Source: Actinomycetota bacterium (lineage in GTDB: Bacteria; Actinomycetota; CADDZG01; WHSQ01). Taken from it: DNA of 49,222 nt. Where the stretch lies: positions 729,473 through 778,694 of the forward strand of contig JAUJNI010000001.1 of the NCBI GenBank assembly GCA_030446465.1. Direction: 5' to 3'. Positions 1 to 7,707 of this stretch are shown here, one piece after another. Under the pieces are notes generated by a model. That model did no database searches, was not told the DNA's origin, and was given only the letters and a program-made list of their open reading frames with translations. Numbering within the stretch: the first letter of the stretch is position 1; every line of letters begins with the position of its first letter. The position numbers and the translations under genes are program-made.

Positions 1-741
1 GGTTCCGACTCGGGCATCGGTCAGGCGACCGCTATCGAATTTGCCAAGGAGGGCGCCGACGTCGTCGTCAACTACTTGGAGGACCAAGATGGGGCGGAGC
101 ACACCCGACGACAAGTGGAAGCAGCCGGTCGCCGCGCGATCGTGGTGCAGGCCGACGTGAGTCAAGAGAGCGAAGTCGAGAAGCTCTTCGACCAGGCGAT
201 CGAGGCTTTCGGAACGGTCGACATCCTCATGAACAATGCGGGGGTTGACGCCTCGGGCAAGGAAGTTGCCGAGCTGTCAACCGATGTCTGGGACAAGGCG
301 ATCAAGACCAACGTCTACGGGCCCTTTTTCTCGGCGCGCAGGTTCGTCAACCTTCGGAAGAAGGCAGGTGGTGGCGGGAAGATCATCAACGTCACGTCGA
401 TTCACGAAGAGGTGGCTCGAGCCGGTGCCGCCGATTACGACTGCTCCAAGGGAGCGGTGCGAAACCTCACTCGTACCTTGGCGCTCGAGCTTGCTCCCCA
501 CAAGATCAATGTGAACAACATCGCTCCGGGGATGGTCCTGACTCCCTTCAACCAGGAGGCCGTCGACGACCCCAAGGTCAGGGAGGAGCAGGTCCAGAGC
601 ATCCCGTGGAAGCGGGCAGCCGAGCCGGAAGAGATCGGGAAGGTGGCCGTTTTCCTTGCGTCGGAGGACGCCGACTACGTCACGGGTTCCAGCTACGTGA
701 TGGATGGAGGGTTAATGCAGAACTCGGGACAGGGGGCCTGA
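1..741 (+). CDS. SDR-family NAD(P)-dependent oxidoreductase (5' partial)
   Basis: This is a classical short-chain dehydrogenase of the glucose 1-dehydrogenase/3-oxoacyl-ACP reductase type, cut by the window's left edge so that only about the first 10-15 residues are missing. The frame is open from base 1 and begins inside the dinucleotide-binding loop (GSDSGIG). It continues with NNAG, the catalytic Ser in NVTS, the YxxxK pair (Y-D-C-S-K) and the C-terminal DYVTGSSYVMDGG cofactor/substrate lid. The stop TGA at 739-741 touches the ATG of the next gene at 742. Family membership is secure. The substrate cannot be told from sequence, and no neighbour identifies a pathway. Confidence 0.93.
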   Translation, partial: GSDSGIGQATAIEFAKEGADVVVNYLEDQDGAEHTRRQVEAAGRRAIVVQADVSQESEVEKLFDQAIEAFGTVDILMNNAGVDASGKEVAELSTDVWDKAIKTNVYGPFFSARRFVNLRKKAGGGGKIINVTSIHEEVARAGAADYDCSKGAVRNLTRTLALELAPHKINVNNIAPGMVLTPFNQEAVDDPKVREEQVQSIPWKRAAEPEEIGKVAVFLASEDADYVTGSSYVMDGGLMQNSGQGA

Positions 742-1193
742 ATGGGCGGAGCAATAGAAGCACTCGGTTGGGGCTGGTCGCCGGTCTAGCAGGAACTGCT
801 GCCCAGACGGGGATCACAATTCGTCGAGCAGAAGTTCAGCCACAGAGAAGACAGCACGGTTACCACGCCCAAGTGGGTGCGCTGGTGTTCCGGCCGCCGC
901 TCAAGACCGGCGCCCAGGCGGAGCGCTTGGGGCTGGCCGTTCATTGGGGTCACGGGATCGCCATGGGGGCGGTCCGAGGATTGCTGGGGCTGACGCCTCT
1001 GGGGGCGCTCACAGCATCGGCTCTTCACTTCGTGATTGTGTGGGGTGGCGACGTGATGCTGTACCGGGCCCTCGACATCGCTCCCATGCCGTGGAAGTGG
1101 GGAGGGACCGCGCTCGCCACCGACCTGTTTCACAAGCTGGTGCTGTCTGCGGTGACGAGTGCAGTATTCGTTGCCCTTTACTCGGAAGTCTGA
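742..1193 (+). CDS. small integral membrane protein, copy 1 of a tandem pair (frameshifted)
   Basis: Read from the ATG at 742, the frame stops at codon 16 (MGGAIEALG...). One base earlier in phase, a long open frame continues with GLVAGLAGTAAQT and then hydrophobic segments to the TGA at 1191-1193. Adding one G to the GGGG run at 770-773 joins the two parts into a normal N-terminus. The downstream neighbour (1245-1693) has the same landmarks: GLVAG.AGTA near the start, HWG.G.A.GA.RGL in the middle, then ALHF..VWG..... and AL D.AP. I therefore see a tandem duplication of a small membrane protein with about three or four helices, resembling the DUF1440/YagU-like type. Function is unknown. The break looks like a homopolymer contraction, but a true pseudogene is not excluded. 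Confidence 0.55.
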
Positions 1194-1244
1194 GGGGCGA
1201 CACTGTGGAGCTATCGACCAACCGTCTGTAGAGAAGGAGGCGAG

Positions 1245-1693
1245 ATGGGGCTCGGCAAGATCGCTTCTTCGGTCGGGAAAGGGCTCGTGGCCGGAGCCGC
1301 AGGAACCGCGTTCATGACCCTTTCGAGCACCTTGGAGATGAAGATAAGGCATCGGGAAGGTAGCTCTGCCCCCGCGGACGCCGCAGGCAAGGTCCTTGGT
1401 GTCGAGCCGCGCAGCGAAGAGGGCAAGAAGCGGTTCTCCAACATCACCCACTGGGGATATGGCACCGGGTGGGGTGCCTTTCGGGGCCTCATCGGCGCAG
1501 CGGGCTAAGTGGAGCAGCCGCGACAGCGCTTCACTTCGGAGCGGTGTGGGGTACTGAATTGGTGATGCTTCCGGCCCTCGACGTCGCTCCTCCGGCGACT
1601 CAGCAAGCACCCAAAGAGACCGGGATCGATGCGTGGCATCACCTGGTCTATGCAAGCGCGACGAATGTGGTTTACGAGCTGTTGGATCGCTAA
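1245..1693 (+). CDS. small integral membrane protein, copy 2 of a tandem pair (frameshifted)
   Basis: The gene starts at ATG 1245 behind a strong ribosome site (AGAAGGAGG). It reads MGLGKIASSVGKGLVAGAAG, continues to HWGYGTGWGAFRGLIGAAG and then hits TAA at 1506-1508. The frame one base away continues with LSGAAATALHFGAVWG to LLDR and TAA at 1691-1693. One extra G in the GGG run at 1502-1504 restores a continuous protein of about 149 residues. The restored protein parallels copy 1 along its whole length. It has hydrophobic, probably membrane-spanning segments. Function is unknown. The peroxiredoxin-like gene starts 3 bases after its stop. Confidence 0.6.
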
Positions 1694-1695
1694 CC

Positions 1696-2198
1696 ATGCG
1701 CGCCGGTCTCGAGCCAGGCAACTTCCCGACTTTGAGCTGCCCGACCACTCGGGCGCGATCAGGCGCCTGTCACAGCTGACCGCCGACCACGCCACGCTGT
1801 TGCACTTCTATCGCGGGTGGTGGTGACCCAAGGAGCAGCGCTTCATGCGCAACCTCGTGCAGTTGCAGGAGGAGTTGGAGGCCGCCTACAGCCGCATAGT
1901 CTCCGTCACGGTCGACGCACCTGTTGCGATTGCTGCCTTTCGGGCCGGGCTCGGCGCACGTTGGACCTTTCTGTCCGACGAAGGTCGGGATGTCCAGAAG
2001 GCACTCGATCTTGAAGAGAAACAGGATCCACTGCATCGTCCGTTCCTGCCCTACAGTTTTGCGCTTGACCCCGATCTGGTGATCCATTCCGTTTACAACG
2101 GCTACTGGTTCTGGGGGCGCCCGAGTGCGGAGGAGATCCGGCAAGACCTCCGAGCAATCACGCGCCGAGTGCGAGCCGACTGGGACCCGAGGGCCTAA
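1696..2198 (+). CDS. peroxiredoxin-like thioredoxin-fold protein with in-frame UGA (probable selenoprotein)
   Basis: This is an AhpC/TSA-type redox protein. The sequence shows PDFELPDHSG, then LLHFYRGWW-(TGA)-PKEQRFMRNL and a continuous open frame with ARWTFLSDEGRDVQ, SFALDPDLVIHSVYNGYWFWGR and the stop TAA. In this family the strand-end motif FYRG.WC carries the peroxidatic Cys. Here that position, about residue 44, is TGA (1824-1826), so selenocysteine is the natural reading. A hairpin follows it. The likely start is ATG 1696 (MRAGLEPGN), but the frame must shift by one base near the CCC run at 1725-1727, probably another homopolymer contraction. The alternative is an inactivated Cys version (TGC to TGA). 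Sec is preferred because three other UGA-at-Cys cases occur in the window. Confidence 0.68.
1833..1856 (+). promoter_or_regulatory. candidate SECIS hairpin after the peroxiredoxin UGA
   Basis: Within the coding sequence, 11 bases after the UGA, GCGC (1838-1841) pairs with GCGC (1847-1850) around the loop UUCAU. An outer GAG (1833-1835) can pair with CUC (1854-1856). The distance and size suit a bacterial SECIS element, which lies just 3' of the UGA. It is the weakest of the four hairpins: it has only 7 pairs and no G in the loop. Confidence 0.35.
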
Positions 2199-2203
2199 CA
2201 GGA

Positions 2204-2863
2204 GTGGGTAAGACGGCATGCCTGCTGATCCACTTGGGCGCCCCAGGGCCACTCGAGTCGCCTGAGGAAGAGACGGAACAGCACCTCTTGATGGCACGGG
2301 AGCTGGTGGGCGACGCCCTGTTGCACGCGGTTGCGCTTGGTGACGTGGATGGTTTCGGGGCCGGCGCACTGGTGGTGGCCGAAAAGCAGGCGGCGAAAGA
2401 CCTCCAATCGCTGATTGATCGCTCACCTCTTGCCTCTCTGTGCCGGTGGTGGCGCGCCGGGGTCGATCGTTCGCTCTTTTGTGACCCCCGCACCGACCAA
2501 GGAGGCGTGGAAGGGTTCCTGGAGCTTGTTCTCGATCCAGCGGATCCACCGGTGCCCTTCGACGATCCAACCGTCGTGGGAATCATGCAAGATCAACATG
2601 CCTGGTACCTGTCCTTGGTGGGGCCACGCCACATCACGTGCGGCGCCTTCATCGCCGACGCAGTGAGGGCAGCAGGGTCCTTCATCGCGTTCTCGGCGTC
2701 GTCGACGCAAGAAGCCCGGTGGCTCGCGGCTCTCGATCCCTGGAGAAGGGTGGCGCCCGGACGCCTGATGCGGCTCCCCGCCGGCGTCTTTTCCAGGCAG
2801 GCGCCTCCGGCCGGCCCCGGCACGCAGCGCATGGGCTCCGGCATCTGTGGTCTCCCCGGGTAG
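2204..2863 (+). CDS. YCII-like small protein, C-terminal part uncertain
   Basis: An open frame begins at GTG 2204, just after the peroxiredoxin stop. The first 80 or so codons read like a YCII/YciI-type dimeric alpha/beta barrel: LLIHLGAPGPLESPEEETEQH, then HLLMARELVG, GALVV and LIDRSPLASL. In that superfamily the fold is often catalytic or redox-related, but no activity can be assigned here. After about 2460 the residues stop resembling the family (220 aa against the usual 90-120). The true gene may end or shift frame there. The AGGAG lies directly against the GTG, so the start is also unsure. Confidence 0.35.
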   Translation: MGKTACLLIHLGAPGPLESPEEETEQHLLMARELVGDALLHAVALGDVDGFGAGALVVAEKQAAKDLQSLIDRSPLASLCRWWRAGVDRSLFCDPRTDQGGVEGFLELVLDPADPPVPFDDPTVVGIMQDQHAWYLSLVGPRHITCGAFIADAVRAAGSFIAFSASSTQEARWLAALDPWRRVAPGRLMRLPAGVFSRQAPPAGPGTQRMGSGICGLPG

Positions 2864-2936
2864 CCGTGCGGCCCCCACACGCGCCCAGTGCTTGCCTTGC
2901 TCAACAAGTCGCGCCGGGAGGTCGACCCTTCCAGGA

Positions 2937-4625
2937 ATGAGCATTTCCACGTCCACCCAGGAAGTCACATCACCTGGCGAGGCTGAGCTTCGCCGGGGAG
3001 CTTCCGCGGCCCTGGCGGCCGTCTGGGAGCAGAGAAAGGAAGCCGTCCTCGGGAGCATCCGGCTGCTCGAGGAGGGTATCCACCTCGTGAAGGAACGCCA
3101 GGATGACGAGGTACGAGCAAAGGCCAGACGGGAAGCACACAAGCTCGCCGGCTCCCTTGGGACCTTTGGATACGACAAGGGGAGCGCTCTCGCCTCCGAG
3201 ATCCAGGAAATCCTCGCCTCGGAAGCTCAGCTTGATGAGATTCAGGCCCTTCGACTGGCCTACCTTGCACGCGAGCTGGGCCGGGAGGTCGGGCGACCAT
3301 CGGTCCCTGTGGAGCCAATTGGTGCTTCCCCCGAGTCGCCTTCTGAGTCGGGGGACCGCAAGTTGCTACTCGTCGAAAGCGACGCCGGTCTCATGGAGGA
3401 GCTGTGTGACGAGGCGTCCGGACACGGGATCCGGGTCATCCCGGCAACCGAACTCGATGAGGCAGAGGGCGCGCTCGAGCGTGAGCAACCGGACATCGTC
3501 TTGCTGGGCCTCGGCTTCCCGCAAGCGGCGGACGACACGATGGCCTTTCTTCGCCGGGTCTCCGAACGGCTGCCGGAGCTACCCGTCGTCGTCCTCACAG
3601 AGAGCGACGCGCTCACCGATCGAATTGAGGTGGCGCGTCTCGGCGGGAGGGGCTTCCTCAACAAGTCGCTGTCTCCCTCGAAGGTGATGGCCGCAGTCGC
3701 CGAGTTCTTCCCGCGGATCAAGACGAGTAGCGCAAAGATCATGGCCGTGGACGATGACCCTAGTGTCCTCGCAGCTCTCAGGGCGGTTCTCGAGCCAGAA
3801 GGAATGGAGCTGACCCCCCTCCAGGATCCTTTGAGGTTCTGGGAAGCACTGCATGAAGTGGCCCCCGACCTCTTGGTTCTCGACGTCGACATGCCGGGTG
3901 TGGAAGGTGTCGAGCTCTGTCGCGTGGTCCGCAACGATCCTCTGTGGAAAGAGCTGCCGATCCTCTTCCTTACCGGTTCGGTGACTCGGGAATCCGTCAG
4001 CCGGGTCTTCGCCGCGGGCGCCGACGACTTCGTTCGGAAGCCGTTCGTCGGCCCCGAGCTTGTTTCACGGATCCAGAATCGACTCGAGCGTGTCCAGCTG
4101 TTTCGAACGATGGCGGAGACGGACGTGCTCACCGGAGTGGGGAGCCGGCGCAAGTCGAGCCAGTCGATCGAGCAGCTCATCAGGCTGGCCCACCGCTCTG
4201 GGGCACAGATGTGCCTTGCCGCCATCGACCTCGATCACTTCAAGTCAATCAACGACCGCCACGGTCACGCGGCGGGGGACAAGGTGCTGCGGCGAACCGG
4301 TGAGCTCATGCAGGATTGGTTTCGGGGAGAAGACGTCATCGGCCGCTGGGGTGGCGAGGAGTTCGTCCTTGCGATGTACGGGCTGGGCCGAGAAGACGCC
4401 ATGAAGAGAGTCACTTCGCTGCTCAACGCGGTGAGGGAGCAAAGCTTCGCGTCGGCCGACAGCGGGGAGCGCTTCAGCATCACCTTCAGCGCCGGAGTTG
4501 CCCAGTACCCCCAAGACGGGTTGGATCTGGCGACCCTCTACAAGGTCGCCGACGGTGCTCTCTACGCCGCGAAGGCCCGGGGCCGGAATCGAGTGCTACC
4601 GGCCGGTGTAGTGGTCGACGCGTAG
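2937..4625 (+). CDS. Hpt-REC-REC-GGDEF diguanylate cyclase
   Basis: This is a multidomain signalling protein that should make cyclic di-GMP from two GTP. From ATG 2937 (preceded by CCAGGA) it has an Hpt-like helical domain (residues ~15-115, with the phospho-acceptor motif EAHKLAGSLGTFG). A first receiver domain follows (~135-255), lacking a clear acidic acceptor in its LLGLGFP strand. A second receiver (~260-380) has VDDDPS and LVLDVDMPG with the acceptor Asp, and Lys in RKPF. A C-terminal GGDEF domain (~395-555) carries the active site R-W-G-G-E-E-F. An RxxD inhibitory site (R-G-E-D) lies five residues before GGEEF, so product inhibition is expected. No partner histidine kinase is adjacent. 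Confidence 0.93.
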   Translation: MSISTSTQEVTSPGEAELRRGASAALAAVWEQRKEAVLGSIRLLEEGIHLVKERQDDEVRAKARREAHKLAGSLGTFGYDKGSALASEIQEILASEAQLDEIQALRLAYLARELGREVGRPSVPVEPIGASPESPSESGDRKLLLVESDAGLMEELCDEASGHGIRVIPATELDEAEGALEREQPDIVLLGLGFPQAADDTMAFLRRVSERLPELPVVVLTESDALTDRIEVARLGGRGFLNKSLSPSKVMAAVAEFFPRIKTSSAKIMAVDDDPSVLAALRAVLEPEGMELTPLQDPLRFWEALHEVAPDLLVLDVDMPGVEGVELCRVVRNDPLWKELPILFLTGSVTRESVSRVFAAGADDFVRKPFVGPELVSRIQNRLERVQLFRTMAETDVLTGVGSRRKSSQSIEQLIRLAHRSGAQMCLAAIDLDHFKSINDRHGHAAGDKVLRRTGELMQDWFRGEDVIGRWGGEEFVLAMYGLGREDAMKRVTSLLNAVREQSFASADSGERFSITFSAGVAQYPQDGLDLATLYKVADGALYAAKARGRNRVLPAGVVVDA

Positions 4626-4709
4626 CACAAGCGTGCCCGGGGCACTTTCCACCAACCCGATCCCCTCCGATGGAGTGATCGTGGTTCCGTAAATCGAACC
4701 GGTGCGACT

Positions 4710-6995
4710 ATGGCCCCCATGAGGGACGTGAGGGTGATGCGCAAGCGGATCCACGTGTCGGGGATCGTTCAGGGTGTCGGCTTTCGTCCCTTTGTCTACA
4801 GCTTGGCAAACGGCCTGGATCTCAGCGGCATTGTTTTCAACGACACAGCCGGCGTGGTGGTGGAAATAGAAGGCGACGCGCACAAGCTAAGGGCCTTCAG
4901 TGAAGCCCTGGTCCGCGACGCTCCGCCCCTTGCGTCCATCGAGCACATCAGTGAGGAAGAGGTTACGCCTCAGGGCTCCGTCGGTTTTGAGATCAAGAAG
5001 AGTGATAGGACCGGTGCTCGTCGAACGCCCATTTCTGCTGATGTGGCGACCTGCGCTGCGTGTCTGAAAGAGATTTTGGATCCGGGGGACCGGCGCTTTC
5101 GTTATCCCTTCACCAACTGCACCAACTGCGGGCCTCGGTTCACGATCACGACGGCGGTCCCCTATGACCGGCCCAATACGACCATGTCCGAGTTCGCCAT
5201 GTGCTCGCGATGCAAAGCCGAGTACGAGGACGCCCGTGATCGGCGCTTTCACGCACAACCGATCGCTTGTCCTGCATGTGGTCCCTCACTGCGACTCCTT
5301 GGGTCAGACGGGAGCCGGGTCGCTGGGGACCCACTGTCTCGCTCGGTCGAGCTGATCCGCGGCGGCGCCATCGTGGCCGTCAAGGGCCTTGGCGGCTACC
5401 ACCTGGCGTGCGACGCCACTAACGACAGCGCGGTTGCTGCGCTGAGAAGGAGGAAGGGCCGTGACGAGAAGCCTTTTGCGGTAATGGTCCCGACCCTGGA
5501 GTGGACGTGTCGCATCGCGCATACGACTCCAGAGGAGACCTCGCTGATCGCATCGCGGCGCAGACCGATCGTGCTCGTTGCCAAACGAGACGGCAACGGC
5601 GTCGCGGACGCCGTTGCGCCGGGGAACCGCTCCCTCGGCCTAATGCTTCCCTACACGCCCCTTCACTACCTGCTGCTCGCGGAGCTGGGCTCTCCTGTGG
5701 TTCTTACGTCCGGCAATCTGTCAGAAGAACCAATCGCCTACCGGGACGACGAGGCATTAAGGGAGCTCACGGGCGTTGCCGACGCATTCCTGATCCACGA
5801 CCGGCGCATACACATGCGGTGCGACGATTCTGTGGTGAGGGTGGTCGGTGGTCGTGACTACCCACTCCGGCGGGCCCGCGGCTATGCCCCGGAGCCCCTC
5901 GTCGTTGACAGGCCGTTCACCCGGCCGGTTCTGGCCTCGGGCGCCGAGCTAAAGCACACCTTTTGTCTGGGCGCCGATGACAGGGCCATTCTCTCGCATC
6001 ACATCGGCGACCTCGAGAACTGGGAGACGATGTCGTCCTTCGTGGAGGCGGTAGAGCACTTCACTCGTACCTTCGACGTTCGTCCCGAAGTGGTAGCTCA
6101 CGACCTGCACCCCGAGTACCTGTCGACGAAATGGGCCGTGGACCTCGAGGGAGTGGAGCGGATTGGGGTTCAGCATCATCACGCGCACATCGCATCGTGT
6201 CTTGCGGACAACTGGCGCAGCGACCGGGTGATCGGGCTCGCGCTCGACGGCACCGGTTATGGGGACGACGGTGCTTTGTGGGGGTGTGAGGTCCTCGCCG
6301 GCGACCTGCAGGGCTACCGGCGAGCGTTTCACCTGCACTATGTGCCTCTTCCCGGAGGCGCCGAGGCGATCAAGGAGCCCTGGAGGATGGCCGCCGTCTA
6401 CCTGAACGCAGCCTTTGGTGCCGAGGCTGGGAGGCTGGAGACGCACTTCACGAAGCGAAACTGGGAACGCGCTCAACCGATCCTGCACATGGCCGAAAGA
6501 GGGCTTAACTCGCCGCCCACCTCGAGCGCGGGCAGGCTGTTCGATGCGGTAGCGGCGCTGTGTGGGCTTCGAGATCGGGTGGCCTACGAGGGTCAGGCGG
6601 CGGTGGAGCTCGAGCAGGCCGCCGACCCCTCGATCACTCGGACGTATCCGTGCTCGGTCGCAGACGGCGTGATCGACGGCGTGGAGCTGGTTGCCGCGGT
6701 GGTGGACGACCTTTCAACGGGAACGCCGGTGCCTGAGGTCGCTGCCGCCTTTCACGCAAGCCTCGCGCGCAGCCTGGTAACGGCGTGCGAGCTGACCAGG
6801 GAAGAGGAAGGCCTGAACACGGTCGCGTTGTCCGGCGGGACCTTCCAGAACGCTCTGCTACTGCGCTGGGTGCGCGAACACCTCGAGCGCACAGGCTTCG
6901 AAGTGCTCACGCATCACAGGGTTCCTCCCAACGACGGCGGCATCTCGCTGGGCCAGGCAGTCATCGCCAACGCACGTCTTGCCGTTAGTTCATGA
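4710..6995 (+). CDS. hypF: carbamoyltransferase HypF
   Basis: HypF makes the thiocarbamate on HypE that becomes the CN ligands of the [NiFe] centre. All four parts are visible: an acylphosphatase domain (VQGVGFRPFVY, residues ~20-95), two C4 zinc fingers (Cys115/118/137/140 and Cys165/168/187/190), a YrdC-like nucleotide domain (~205-390) and a Kae1-like carbamoyltransferase domain (~405-760) with the metal-binding HHHAH at 489-493. The length, 761 aa, is normal. In-frame ATGs at 4719 and 4737 are alternative starts, and 4737 has GAGGG just upstream. It opens the hydrogenase island and converges on the CooC-type gene, overlapping it by about 11 bases. Confidence 0.97.
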   Translation: MAPMRDVRVMRKRIHVSGIVQGVGFRPFVYSLANGLDLSGIVFNDTAGVVVEIEGDAHKLRAFSEALVRDAPPLASIEHISEEEVTPQGSVGFEIKKSDRTGARRTPISADVATCAACLKEILDPGDRRFRYPFTNCTNCGPRFTITTAVPYDRPNTTMSEFAMCSRCKAEYEDARDRRFHAQPIACPACGPSLRLLGSDGSRVAGDPLSRSVELIRGGAIVAVKGLGGYHLACDATNDSAVAALRRRKGRDEKPFAVMVPTLEWTCRIAHTTPEETSLIASRRRPIVLVAKRDGNGVADAVAPGNRSLGLMLPYTPLHYLLLAELGSPVVLTSGNLSEEPIAYRDDEALRELTGVADAFLIHDRRIHMRCDDSVVRVVGGRDYPLRRARGYAPEPLVVDRPFTRPVLASGAELKHTFCLGADDRAILSHHIGDLENWETMSSFVEAVEHFTRTFDVRPEVVAHDLHPEYLSTKWAVDLEGVERIGVQHHHAHIASCLADNWRSDRVIGLALDGTGYGDDGALWGCEVLAGDLQGYRRAFHLHYVPLPGGAEAIKEPWRMAAVYLNAAFGAEAGRLETHFTKRNWERAQPILHMAERGLNSPPTSSAGRLFDAVAALCGLRDRVAYEGQAAVELEQAADPSITRTYPCSVADGVIDGVELVAAVVDDLSTGTPVPEVAAAFHASLARSLVTACELTREEEGLNTVALSGGTFQNALLLRWVREHLERTGFEVLTHHRVPPNDGGISLGQAVIANARLAVSS

Positions 6996-7707
6996 GCCTT
7001 CGGCCAAGCTCCACTATTGCCAGGACTCCTGGTGCCTGCGGGTCGACGTCGATTGGTGCCAGGCCCTGCCGGTCTGCGCTGACGATCGCCGGCTCCTCTG
7101 GGACCAAAACCAGGTCGTAGTGCGGCAGCGCAGATTTGATAATGCTCTCGTCCTCTTCACTTCGAATTCGATTGGCGACCACGGTGACCGTCGAGCGTTC
7201 ACTCGCTATGGAAGCCGCGCGCCGGGCCACCTCTATCGATTTCGAGGTTGGCTCCGTGACTACGAGGACACGATCTGCTTGATCGGGTTGAAGTCGCAGT
7301 AGCGTCCCAACTCCCGCCTCGAGATCGCATATCAGCAGATCCCGCTTCCCTCTAAGCTCCCCGAGCAACTGCTCGGGCGAAACTCCACATCAGGGTCAGC
7401 CAGGATCGATTTGATCGATCCTGGAACAAACGACGAGCCGGATGCCCTCGGGGGCGTTGGCTCCGAAGGTCTGGATTAGCCCGTCTGTCGTGGGCTGATG
7501 CTCTACTTCACCGGTGTCCAGCCCCTGGCGGACCGTCACCAGGATGTCGGTTTCTTCGGGACCGAGACCCAGAGAGACGCCAAGCATGGGGTTTGTGTCG
7601 GCGTCGAGGGCGAGGACATGGCGCCCCGATCTGGCGAGCGCGCGTGCAAGCGTCCCGGCAATGGTGGTCTTGCCCGAGCCGCCCTTTCCGGCGACGACGA
7701 TATTCAT
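6985..7707 (-). CDS. CooC-type P-loop ATPase with Sec-Pro-Sec in place of Cys-X-Cys (probable selenoprotein)
   Basis: This is a MinD/CooC-family nickel-insertion-type ATPase. It has the deviant Walker A KGGSGKT (residues 7-13), switch region ALDADTNPMLGVSLGLG, Walker B-like LLICDLEAGV, and C-terminal VLVVTEPTSKSIEVARR and VVANRIRSEED. The frame is open from ATG 7707 to TGA 6985 except for two TGA codons three bases apart (7398-7396 and 7392-7390). These give G-U-P-U-C-G at residues 104-107. CooC proteins have a Cys-X-Cys at about residues 112-114 that binds metal at the dimer interface, and the two UGAs fall on those Cys. No frameshift is needed. A perfect 6-bp hairpin follows. The start overlaps the upstream gene's stop (ATGA). 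I infer a selenocysteine Ni chaperone for the hydrogenase. Confidence 0.75.
7360..7377 (-). promoter_or_regulatory. candidate SECIS hairpin after the double UGA
   Basis: In the mRNA sense, CCCGAG (7377-7372), loop CAGUUG and CUCGGG (7365-7360) form a perfect 6-bp stem. It starts 12 bases after the second UGA, so the GU of the loop lies 21-22 bases past that UGA. This is close to the GU in the apical loop of the E. coli fdhF SECIS. It lies inside the coding region, as bacterial SECIS elements do. Function is inferred from position and shape. Confidence 0.5.

Noticed and set aside
786-1748. Long minus-strand open frame (320 codons)
   Set aside because: It is antisense to the two paralogous membrane-protein genes and the peroxiredoxin start, has an Arg/Pro/Ser-rich composition and no recognisable motif.
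2158-2907. Minus-strand frame with an in-frame TGA giving A-C-U-S-C
   Set aside because: It looks like another selenocysteine case, but the flanking residues match no family, composition after the TGA is low-quality Ser/Thr/Arg, and it is antisense to a plausible plus-strand gene.
2423-3178. Minus-strand open frame of 251 codons
   Set aside because: Its upstream half is antisense to the Hpt domain of the diguanylate cyclase. Only the last ~70 codons look protein-like, and these are reported as part of the unresolved stretch.
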